From contig JAIRUB010000131.1 in the NCBI GenBank assembly GCA_031254635.1, positions 1-7,116 on the forward strand: a stretch of 7,116 bases of DNA. The letters run 5' to 3'. The notes beneath the pieces are model-generated. The model was given only the letters and a program-made list of their open reading frames with translations, was not told the DNA's origin and searched no databases. The position numbers and the translations under genes were made by a program. Source of the stretch: Prevotellaceae bacterium. GTDB lineage: Bacteria > Bacteroidota > Bacteroidia > Bacteroidales > UBA932. The first letter of the stretch is position 1, and the number at the start of each line of letters is the position of its first letter. Shown here in pieces: positions 1 through 5,926 of the stretch.

Positions 1-46
1 CGCTTTCACGGTTTGTAATTGATTTTGTGATCTTAAGTTGTCTCAT
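1..46 (-). CDS. rpoD: Primary RNA polymerase sigma factor (RpoD/SigA type), N-terminal fragment cut by the window edge
   Basis: On the minus strand an ATG at 46-44 opens a frame reading MRQLKITKSITNRES up to the left edge, 15 codons with no stop. I recognise this as the highly conserved start of the Bacteroidetes primary sigma-70 factor, which normally continues into a short sigma region 1.2 (typically ASLDKYLQEIG...). The protein directs RNA polymerase to the TTTG/TAnnTTTG promoters of this phylum. Support comes from a well-formed promoter of exactly that type at 70-102, pointing the same way and leaving a leader of roughly 15-20 nt. The gene is divergent from the HAD phosphatase at 139. Only about 5% of the expected length of nearly 290 residues is present, so the call rests on recognising the N-terminal peptide and on the promoter. 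A related sigma-70 paralogue is the alternative. Confidence 0.8.
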   Translation of the reverse strand, partial: MRQLKITKSITNRES

Positions 47-69
47 AGAGGGTGATTTTCTAAAACGTG

Positions 70-102
70 CAAAGTTATATTAAAAAAATCGGAATTGCAA
101 AA
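70..102 (-). promoter_or_regulatory. Bacteroidetes-type promoter for the sigma factor gene
   Basis: Read on the minus strand, TTTTG (102-98) is followed after exactly 20 nt by TAACTTTG (77-70) and then C. This matches the Bacteroidetes consensus TTTG-N19/20-TAnnTTTG. The predicted transcription start is near 63, giving a short leader before the ATG at 46. It is the best-formed promoter in the window. Confidence 0.7.
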
Positions 103-110
103 ATTATGCT

Positions 111-118
111 TATTTTTG
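111..118 (+). promoter_or_regulatory. Candidate -7 box for the HAD phosphatase gene
   Basis: TATTTTTG fits TAnnTTTG and lies 20 bp before the ATG at 139, so transcription would start near 125. No clear TTG is found about 20 nt upstream, so the -33 element is weak or absent. The box is one arm of an inverted repeat (97-104 / 112-119) whose other arm contains the -33 element of the divergent sigma factor promoter. Confidence 0.4.
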
Positions 119-138
119 CTTTTCTTTAATTCAAAACG

Positions 139-843
139 ATGCTATTTTTCCATAAAAAATACCGTGTGATTTTTTTCGATCTTGATCATACCCTTTGGGA
201 TTTCGATACCAATGCTTACGAATGTATCAAAGAATTATTTGAAGAGTACGGATTGCAACAGGCTACCGGTTTTGAGCAATTTTTTCTCACCTACGAAAAG
301 CACAATAAACGGCTTTGGGCCGAATATGAGGCCGGAAATTTACGAAAAGAAGTCTTGCGTTCGCTTCGCTTCTACCTGACAATGAAAGATTTCGGTGTTG
401 ATGACTATGATTTGGCCGAGCGTTTCGGTTTGGCATACACCAATCGTTGTCCGCTCAAAACCAATCTATTTCCATATACCAAAGATTTATTAGACTACCT
501 TCATCCGAAATACCGGATGGCTATCATTTCCAACGGTTTCCTCGAAGTGCAAGATATCAAGCTGAAAGCCTGTAATATCGCTCACTATTTCGACAGGATA
601 TTTATTTCTGAAGTGGTAGGTTATCAGAAGCCCCGGCCTGAAATTTTCCATGCTGCCGTTACGGCTTTCAATGCAAAAAAGAAGTATTGCCTAATGATAG
701 GTGACAGTTGGGAAAATGACATTCTCGGCGCCAAAAACTACGGTGTTGATCAGGTATATTTTAATCCCAAACAGCAACAACAACAAGGCCGCAATACCAC
801 TTACGAGATAAACTCACTGAAGGAATTGATGGAGATATTGTAG
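139..843 (+). CDS. YjjG-family HAD hydrolase (nucleotide 5'-phosphatase type)
   Basis: This 234-residue cytosolic protein has all four HAD motifs. Motif I is DLDHTLW with nucleophile D14 and acid D16. Motif II is S131 in IISNG, motif III is K164 in YQKPRPEIF, and motif IV is GDSWEND with D189 and D194. The helical cap lies between motifs I and II (roughly residues 25-110), giving a subclass I architecture. Length and the start DLDHTLWDFD match the YjjG family, which in E. coli dephosphorylates pyrimidine nucleoside monophosphates and helps clear non-canonical nucleotides; that substrate is inferred from family. The ATG at 139 is the only sensible start, since motif I begins 13 codons later. 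A run of five glutamines (about residues 212-216) lies between the Rossmann core and the last helix, probably a flexible loop. The gene is divergent from the sigma factor gene and convergent with the relic at 862-1287. Confidence 0.9.
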   Translation: MLFFHKKYRVIFFDLDHTLWDFDTNAYECIKELFEEYGLQQATGFEQFFLTYEKHNKRLWAEYEAGNLRKEVLRSLRFYLTMKDFGVDDYDLAERFGLAYTNRCPLKTNLFPYTKDLLDYLHPKYRMAIISNGFLEVQDIKLKACNIAHYFDRIFISEVVGYQKPRPEIFHAAVTAFNAKKKYCLMIGDSWENDILGAKNYGVDQVYFNPKQQQQQGRNTTYEINSLKELMEIL

Positions 844-861
844 GGTTGGGAGTTTGTAAGG

Positions 862-1287
862 TTAAAAATTTCCTATTTCTTTTTCAATACAAAACACCGC
901 GTACAAAGGCACAGATTTTATATTATTTTCAAAGCCAAAATTCTTTTGCGAGATGCGGATTGCGTAAGGTGAATTATATTTTTTTGTAAACAAAGCCATA
1001 CTTCCCCTCCGAATACGTAAGTCTTTTTTAACTTCAACAGGGATAATATTTACATTGTCTTGAAAAACAAAATCTATTTCAGCGGTTACCCCACTTTTCC
1101 AATAATGTAAGGGGATAAAATTTGTAATAAATGCCTGTGCTACATAATTTTCTGAAATAGCGCCCATAAAAGTATTATTGGGTTCAATTGAATTTAAAAT
1201 CATTTGCGGCGGAAAACCTGAAAGCATTGTAAGCATTACAATATCGCTCATATAAAGTTTGAAATCGGGGAAATACTGAATAGGCTT
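862..1287 (-). pseudogene. C-terminal remnant of a DUF4143-type ATPase
   Basis: The open frame on the minus strand runs from just after a stop at 1290-1288 to TAA at 864-862. Its first ATG is at 1251, but family-like sequence starts before it (YFPDFKLYMSDIVML, where homologues typically read FKLYLSDVGML), so the frame is a broken gene and not a short complete one. Recognisable pieces are GAISENYVAQAF, YWKSGVTAEIDFVFQ, IIPVEVK and the closing NFGFENNIKSVPLYAVFCI. These belong to DUF4143, the nuclease-like C-terminal domain of bacterial AAA-type ATPases of about 400 residues that are abundant and often decayed in Bacteroidetes. The N-terminal P-loop ATPase part (about 270 residues) is missing: the sequence upstream is only 138 bp of non-coding DNA before the plug gene. 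The E..D.....EVK pattern of the PD-(D/E)XK-like core survives, but without its ATPase half the fragment is probably inactive. The biological role of the full family is poorly defined. Confidence 0.85.
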
Positions 1288-1303
1288 TTATCGGAATAAA
1301 GCC
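1283..1303. repeat. Imperfect hairpin at the break point of the DUF4143 relic
   Basis: GGCTTTTAT, CGGA, ATAAAGCC form an 8-bp stem with one bulged T and a 4-nt loop. The stop codon that closes the relic's frame (1290-1288) is inside the left arm. No T-run follows on either strand, so it does not look like an intrinsic terminator. It may be the edge of a small inserted repeat element covering about 1283-1370. Confidence 0.45.
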
Positions 1304-1425
1304 ATTTCTGCGGACTTCTACCGCCATTACGCCAAACCTTGTTAGATGCCGCCCATTTGTCATTTATTTTGGTTTCTTAAAAATACCGAACAACACGAAC
1401 CCAGCACCTCGTACCTTGTACCCTT
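1288..1425. other. Non-coding spacer with an attC-like core motif
   Basis: I find no credible coding frame between the relic and the plug gene. Plus-strand positions 1341-1347 read GTTAGAT, followed by GC, which fits the integron attC core GTTRRRY. On the minus strand the same bases are RYYYAAC followed by AAGG. A second small GC stem (GCGG, 7 nt, CCGC, about 1310-1324) lies nearby. The matching partner core expected 60-140 bp away is not present on either side, so a complete attC cannot be claimed. The last part of the spacer (1396-1423) is a degenerate heptamer repeat described separately. Confidence 0.35.
1396..1423. repeat. Degenerate period-7 repeat just downstream of the plug gene stop
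   Basis: Plus-strand units CGAACCC, AGCACCT, CGTACCT and TGTACCC follow one another without gaps, four heptamers sharing a C/A-rich pattern ending in CCY. They start 2 bp beyond the stop codon of the plug gene. The consensus differs from the heptamer at the other end of the same gene (2599-2668), but the period is the same. Confidence 0.5.
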
Positions 1426-2673
1426 CTACAGCGTTCCCAGCGTATGAATCCCCACCAAACGGTCGTACCGATCATGCGTTGAACGGTAATATATCCATAC
1501 GGTGTAGTAATTTTCCGTTTCGGCGAAACAACCTTCTATGGCCTTTGGCTCGATGTTACCATTCCTATCTACAAAAAGATAGCGATAGTTGTAATAGCCT
1601 TGCTTGAGCGGTACTGTTAATTCATATACTTCCCTGTCGGCGTTATAAGTCATTTTGAAATCGGGACGCAAGCTCCAGTCCGACAATTGGCCGAAGACAT
1701 ACAGATCGCCGGGCAGTTCTTCTTCGGCTAAGGTGAAAGCAGTAATCACATACTCGGCGTCTGTTTGGCGGTTGCGCATACGATAAGCGTCAATCCGGAA
1801 TTTGCCGTTCAAGTCATTATAAAATGTGTAGGGCTGCTCATCTCTTGGCCCGTCAACATTCAGCAAGGCATAAGGGTAGCCTTGGTTATCGTAACGCACC
1901 TGCTGTACACCCTGAGCACCGAAATCTAAGGTGCGCGTGTCGAAAAAGCGGTATTCATTTCCGCCCGGATACCAATTTTTATCGGCTAAGGTATATGAAA
2001 CCACGCCTCTGTCGATAAATGAGGGTTGCGGTAATTCCACGCCCGGTACCGGAATGCCGTTCTGCGTTACCCGTACTTTCAACTCCGTATAAGCATCGCG
2101 TACCGGCAACATTTGGTGCTGTACCGAAAATTCCAAATGTTGTAAACATCTTTCACCTGTAATCATAGGGCCCCGCGTGCGTAATGTGATTCCTGTTTTT
2201 CCTCTTTCGTATAAAGAAAAACGCTGCACCAATACCGGTTTCGAGCGGTCAGTCTCATAAATTTTAATCAGGTAATTACCGGATGCTTTCAGGCGCACAT
2301 CCTCATTAGGAAGTTGCAAGTTGTAGTGTATATAATTAACTCTCGTCTGAAACGATAAGGCATAATCACGAAGATAATTATCTTCAAAGCCATCCATATA
2401 ATCGGAAATAAACAAGCCGTCTTCTCTCCAATTGGCATCGCAATGCACAATGATATAGCTCAAGGAGGAACGCTTTTCATTGAGATCGTCGAACCAAAGC
2501 ATAAGTCGCTCGTTGCCATTTAATTCCATCACAGGGTCCGAGAGTTCATTATTCCCTACGAAACATTGCACGCTGCGGATGTCTGTGTCTTGAGCATAGC
2601 AGTAAGCAGTAAGCAGTAAGTAGTAGGCTGTAAGCAGTAGGCTGTAAGCAGTAGGCTGTAGGCTGTAGCGCAT
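1426..2673 (-). CDS. Type IX secretion system plug protein (DUF5103)
   Basis: The 415-residue secreted protein starts at ATG 2673-2671 with a signal peptide of about 28 residues ending YCYA|QDTD, a type I cleavage site. The mature part begins like the DUF5103 family (SVQCFVGNNELSDPVMELN), has the conserved DANWRED and LPNEDVRLKASGNYLIK stretches, and carries a C-terminal E-set-like domain (roughly residues 305-410, VFGQLSDW with W333) closing with ETENYYTVWIYYR and RYDRLVG. Length is normal for the family. In Flavobacterium johnsoniae the Plug protein seals the periplasmic side of the SprA translocon of the type IX secretion system when PorV is absent; the same role is inferred here. No other T9SS gene is adjacent, which is usual because these genes are scattered. 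The odd point is the signal peptide, made almost wholly of ten heptanucleotide repeats (2599-2668). The gene is divergent from the helicase at 2724, and a candidate -7 box lies at 2696-2689. Confidence 0.88.
   Translation of the reverse strand: MRYSLQPTAYSLLLTAYYLLLTAYCYAQDTDIRSVQCFVGNNELSDPVMELNGNERLMLWFDDLNEKRSSLSYIIVHCDANWREDGLFISDYMDGFEDNYLRDYALSFQTRVNYIHYNLQLPNEDVRLKASGNYLIKIYETDRSKPVLVQRFSLYERGKTGITLRTRGPMITGERCLQHLEFSVQHQMLPVRDAYTELKVRVTQNGIPVPGVELPQPSFIDRGVVSYTLADKNWYPGGNEYRFFDTRTLDFGAQGVQQVRYDNQGYPYALLNVDGPRDEQPYTFYNDLNGKFRIDAYRMRNRQTDAEYVITAFTLAEEELPGDLYVFGQLSDWSLRPDFKMTYNADREVYELTVPLKQGYYNYRYLFVDRNGNIEPKAIEGCFAETENYYTVWIYYRSTHDRYDRLVGIHTLGTL
2599..2668 (-). repeat. Ten tandem heptamers (consensus YTACWGC) encoding the plug signal peptide
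   Basis: Beginning 2 nt after the ATG on the minus strand are ten gapless units: CTACAGC twice, CTACTGC, TTACAGC, CTACTGC, TTACAGC, CTACTAC, then TTACTGC three times. Three units equal seven codons, so the peptide has a 7-residue period (YSLQPTA, YSLLLTA, YYLLLTA). Because 7 leaves remainder 1 on division by 3, all three frames of the repeat give the same circular peptide, with no stop on this strand. Confidence 0.95.
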
Positions 2674-2688
2674 AAGAATTATTTTTTA

Positions 2689-2696
2689 CAAAGATA
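2689..2696 (-). promoter_or_regulatory. Candidate -7 box for the plug gene
   Basis: On the minus strand TATCTTTG fits TAnnTTTG and ends 15 bp before the ATG at 2673. A TTG about 20 nt upstream is not evident, so only half of the promoter is supported. It forms a perfect 8-bp inverted repeat with the box of the divergent gene at 2710-2717. Confidence 0.4.
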
Positions 2697-2709
2697 GGAA
2701 AGATTTTTG

Positions 2710-2717
2710 TATCTTTG
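2710..2717 (+). promoter_or_regulatory. Candidate -7 box for the helicase-nuclease gene
   Basis: TATCTTTG fits TAnnTTTG. Transcription would begin about 5-7 nt later, at or just before the ATG at 2724, implying a leaderless or nearly leaderless mRNA. The region about 20 nt upstream (TTAC near 2687) is a poor -33 match. The box overlaps a TTG at 2715 that should therefore not be taken as the start codon. Confidence 0.4.
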
Positions 2718-2723
2718 TTCGAT

Positions 2724-5700
2724 ATGGCAATGGATATTTATAATGCATCGGCAGGTTCGGGTAAGACTTATACCCTCACCCGAAAGTATTTGCAATGGCT
2801 GCTGGCAGAACAGCAGCAGCAACCTCAGCAGTTCCGGCACCTGTTGGCTGTTACCTTCACCAATAAGGCTGCCGAAGAGATGAAAAGTCGTATTCTCAAG
2901 GCACTAAACGAGTTAGTGTTGAACAAAAACAGCGGCTTAGCCAAAGAATTGACTAAAGAACTATCCATTAGCCCCAAAGAACTGCGCAAACGGGCTACCC
3001 GGCTGCAAACTGCCATACTTCACGATTATTCGCATTTTGCCGTTGCGACTATCGACAAGTTTTTCCAGAAAATTATCCGCGCCTTTATGCACGAAGCCGG
3101 ATTGTTGCCGGGCTTTTCCGTAGAATTAGATAACGAGCGTTTGATTGACGAAAGCATAGAACGGCTACTGCAACAAGCCATTGACGATGCTCAACTGAAA
3201 AAATGGATTAGCAAACGAATAGAAGGCCGCATTGAGGAGGGGAGAAATTGGGATATCAGACAAGAACTTAGAGAAATAGGAAAACAAATCTTTAAGGAGA
3301 ATTTTCAACAGTTAGTGAAGAATTTTGGGCAATATTTAAAAGATAAAAGCTTTTTGTCCGACTATGTAAAAGAATTGAAAATCATTATTAAAAATTTTGA
3401 AGAACAACTCTGCAATTGCAGTCAGGAAGCTTTGTTGTTATTGCAGAAACACGAACTTTCACCTGATGATTTCAAAGGAAAAAGCAGAAGTTTTGTTAAT
3501 TATTTTCACAATATTCAAAAGGGGAAATATGAACCCGGCGCTGCCTCAAAAGCTGTGGATAATCTTGATGAATGGTATGGAAAAGATAAATTAAAAAACG
3601 CAACAATTGACACTATATACGCTCCGATGAATGCCTTATTACGAAAGACGATTGACATATATTCTTCCAATATCAAAGATTATAATACTGCACAGCAAAT
3701 CCTAAAAAACGTATACGGGATGGGGCTTTTGGCCGATATGGCAAACCATATCACAGCTATTTCGGTTGAAGAAAACTGTTTGTCAATTAACGATTCACTT
3801 AACCTCTTGTCTACGTTGATTGGCGAGAGCGATACGCCTTTCGTTTATGAAAAAACAGGCGCACACTACCGTTTCTTTATGATTGACGAATTTCAGGACA
3901 CCTCAACAATGCAGTGGAACAATTTAAAACCCTTACTGGAAAATAGTATGTCAGGCGGCGGAAACACAATGGTAGTAGGCGATGTTAAACAATCGATTTA
4001 CCGATGGCGCAACGGCGATTGGGATATCTTAGCCAATAAAATCAACGAAGATTTCCGATTCTTCGATCGCGAACACCATTACCTCGACACCAATTGGCGT
4101 AGCAGCAAGGCTGTAGTGGAGTTTAACAATCGCTTGTTTTCCGGATTACCGCAAATGTTGCAGGAAGAGCTGAACAAGAAGTTGAATGAAAACAAAATTT
4201 CCGACACCGAAGCGCATTTGCATACCACCATTGCCAGCGCCTATAAGAACGCTACACAGCAGGTGGCGCCTAAACATTCCTGCAAGGAAGGTTATGTGTA
4301 TGTCGAAAAAATTACGGGCAACGATGAACTCAAAGCCTTTGATGAAGCGCTGCAACGTTTGCCTCTATTGGTTAAAGAATTGCTTGAGCGCGGTTATCAT
4401 TCATCGGACATTGCCTTGTTGGTGCGCAAAAATAAAGAAGGGCAGGCGGTGGCTAACGTTTTATTGGAACACAACTTCAATATTATTTCACAGGATTCTT
4501 TATTTCTCGGCCGCTCGCCGGCTGTGCAGTTTATCATTGCCATACTCTACCATTCGGTGTATCCGAACGATGCCATTAACCAAATAATCATCAACAACTA
4601 CCTTCATACGCTGAAGCTGAAAAGCAACTACGAGGCGGAGATGGACAAAATAGCGCAATATTCCTTAGTCGAAGCCATTGAACATATCATCCAACTATTC
4701 GATTTCAGCCAATGTCCCGAAGATATGCCCTTTGTACAGGAGTTGCACGACATTATTCTTAAACACACCGCTAAAGAAACAAATGATATTTATTCGTTCA
4801 TTGAATGGTGGCAGGCCAACGGCGACGAGAAAACCTTGACGATGAGCGATGAGCAGGACGCTATACGAATACTCACCATTCATAAGTCGAAAGGCTTGGA
4901 GTTCAGAATAGCCATTGTTCCTTTTTGCTCATGGGGGTTAGAGCAAAAGTCTGGCGAGTTGTTATGGGTGGGCTGCGAGCAAGCGCCTTTCAACAAAATT
5001 CCTTACCTTCCCTTAAGCTACACAAAATCCTTAGCCGACACTCATTTCAGGGATGACTATTTCACGGAAAAAGTAAACAGTTATATCGATAACCTCAATG
5101 TTTTATACGTAGCCTTAACGCGCGCCGAGGATGAACTTTATGTGTTTTGCCCGAAGAAGGGCAACAATAACAATAATGTTGGCAATGCCCTGATCGAATT
5201 GCTACAAACAGAGCAATTGGAAGTTGGTATTAAGGCACCTAAGGTTGCACCAACTCAAAGGTCGGTAACGCAATTACAGCATTTTTACGATTATCCCTCT
5301 TTCCCTTATCTCAACCAACTGCGATTGAGATACCGCGACAGCGCTGAGAGAGAAAGCACCACAAGGAGTTTACGCGATTACGGTGTCCTGATGCACCGCG
5401 CATTTTCCCTCATCAACACCGCCAACGATGTTGACAAGGCTGTAACAACATTGGTAGATGAGGGGTTTTTGCCCTGCGATGTTGACTCAATTACCGTACT
5501 TACACTGGAAATTCGCGCAGCGCTGGCACAACCGGAGGCAGCAGTGTGGTTCGACGGCAGCCGTAAGGTGCTATCCGAAATTAACATCCTTCTGCCCGAC
5601 ATCGGCGAGGGTTTGCACCAGCTCCGCCCCGATCGTATTATGCTGCACGGCGACAAGGTAGAAGTACTCGACTACAAGTTCGGCGATAAGGAAGAACCCG

Positions 5701-5855
5701 AATACGAAAAGCAACTCAACAGCTACATCGCCTGCTTAAAAGCAATGGGCTATGTTTCGGTGGAAGGCTATTTGTGGTATGTGAATAAGGGGAAGGTTAA
5801 AAGGATATGCGACTATGCGATTAAAATTCAAGATGAATTAAAAATGTATTTATAA
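2724..5855 (+). CDS. RecB/AddA-like UvrD-family helicase with C-terminal PD-(D/E)XK nuclease
   Basis: This 1043-residue protein has all superfamily 1A helicase motifs. They are I (ASAGSGKT, residues 8-15), Ia (VTFTNKAAEEMK, about 43-54), II (IDEFQD, 387-392), III (GDVKQSIYRWR, 419-429), IV (YLDTNWRS, 453-460), V (HKSKGLEF, 720-727) and VI (LYVALTRAED, 794-803). A RecB-type nuclease follows: H891 in YGVLMHRAF, E952, D970 in RPDRIM, and D983/K985 in DYKFG, then a Tyr/Gln-rich helix (YEKQLNSY). All catalytic positions appear intact. Such proteins resect double-strand breaks for RecA recombination, usually as AddA with an AddB nuclease partner. No addB is adjacent here, so the partner must lie elsewhere or be absent. 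I chose ATG 2724; ATG 2730 (MDIYNASAGSGKT) is equally possible and closer to homologues, while TTG 2715 overlaps the promoter box. Residues about 170-335 are encoded by unusually AT-rich DNA. Confidence 0.9.
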   Translation: MAMDIYNASAGSGKTYTLTRKYLQWLLAEQQQQPQQFRHLLAVTFTNKAAEEMKSRILKALNELVLNKNSGLAKELTKELSISPKELRKRATRLQTAILHDYSHFAVATIDKFFQKIIRAFMHEAGLLPGFSVELDNERLIDESIERLLQQAIDDAQLKKWISKRIEGRIEEGRNWDIRQELREIGKQIFKENFQQLVKNFGQYLKDKSFLSDYVKELKIIIKNFEEQLCNCSQEALLLLQKHELSPDDFKGKSRSFVNYFHNIQKGKYEPGAASKAVDNLDEWYGKDKLKNATIDTIYAPMNALLRKTIDIYSSNIKDYNTAQQILKNVYGMGLLADMANHITAISVEENCLSINDSLNLLSTLIGESDTPFVYEKTGAHYRFFMIDEFQDTSTMQWNNLKPLLENSMSGGGNTMVVGDVKQSIYRWRNGDWDILANKINEDFRFFDREHHYLDTNWRSSKAVVEFNNRLFSGLPQMLQEELNKKLNENKISDTEAHLHTTIASAYKNATQQVAPKHSCKEGYVYVEKITGNDELKAFDEALQRLPLLVKELLERGYHSSDIALLVRKNKEGQAVANVLLEHNFNIISQDSLFLGRSPAVQFIIAILYHSVYPNDAINQIIINNYLHTLKLKSNYEAEMDKIAQYSLVEAIEHIIQLFDFSQCPEDMPFVQELHDIILKHTAKETNDIYSFIEWWQANGDEKTLTMSDEQDAIRILTIHKSKGLEFRIAIVPFCSWGLEQKSGELLWVGCEQAPFNKIPYLPLSYTKSLADTHFRDDYFTEKVNSYIDNLNVLYVALTRAEDELYVFCPKKGNNNNNVGNALIELLQTEQLEVGIKAPKVAPTQRSVTQLQHFYDYPSFPYLNQLRLRYRDSAERESTTRSLRDYGVLMHRAFSLINTANDVDKAVTTLVDEGFLPCDVDSITVLTLEIRAALAQPEAAVWFDGSRKVLSEINILLPDIGEGLHQLRPDRIMLHGDKVEVLDYKFGDKEEPEYEKQLNSYIACLKAMGYVSVEGYLWYVNKGKVKRICDYAIKIQDELKMYL

Positions 5856-5857
5856 GA

Positions 5858-5889
5858 TTTGCGTAATTCTTAAAAATGTATCATCTTTG
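5858..5889 (+). promoter_or_regulatory. Bacteroidetes-type promoter for the ORF6N gene
   Basis: TTTG (5858-5861) is followed after 20 nt by CATCTTTG (5882-5889) and C. This matches the consensus in spacing and in all but the first base of the -7 box. It begins 3 bp after the helicase stop, so ORF6N is likely a separate transcription unit with a leader of about 30 nt. TAAGG about 9 nt before the ATG is a weak possible ribosome binding site. Confidence 0.55.
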
Positions 5890-5926
5890 CGGTATGTTTT
5901 ATCATCACTCATAAGTAAGGCATATT

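Noticed and set aside
1283..1372. Complete integron attC site
   Set aside because: Only one core (GTTAGAT at 1341) is present; no partner core is found 60-140 bp away on either side.
2599..2668. CRISPR array or origin iterons
   Set aside because: The repeats are 7 bp, contiguous without spacers and translated as a signal peptide.
2715..2723. TTG at 2715 as start of the helicase gene, adding three residues
   Set aside because: The TTG is part of the candidate -7 box TATCTTTG and would lie upstream of the predicted transcription start; ATG codons at 2724 and 2730 fit homologues better.
4186..4587. 133-codon plus-strand frame overlapping the helicase gene
   Set aside because: It lies wholly inside well-supported helicase coding sequence in another frame, is rich in Arg/Cys/Trp and resembles no family; a shadow frame.
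5378..5656. 92-codon minus-strand frame antisense to the nuclease domain
   Set aside because: It sits in the most G+C-rich part of the gene, where stops are rare by chance, and shows no recognisable motif.
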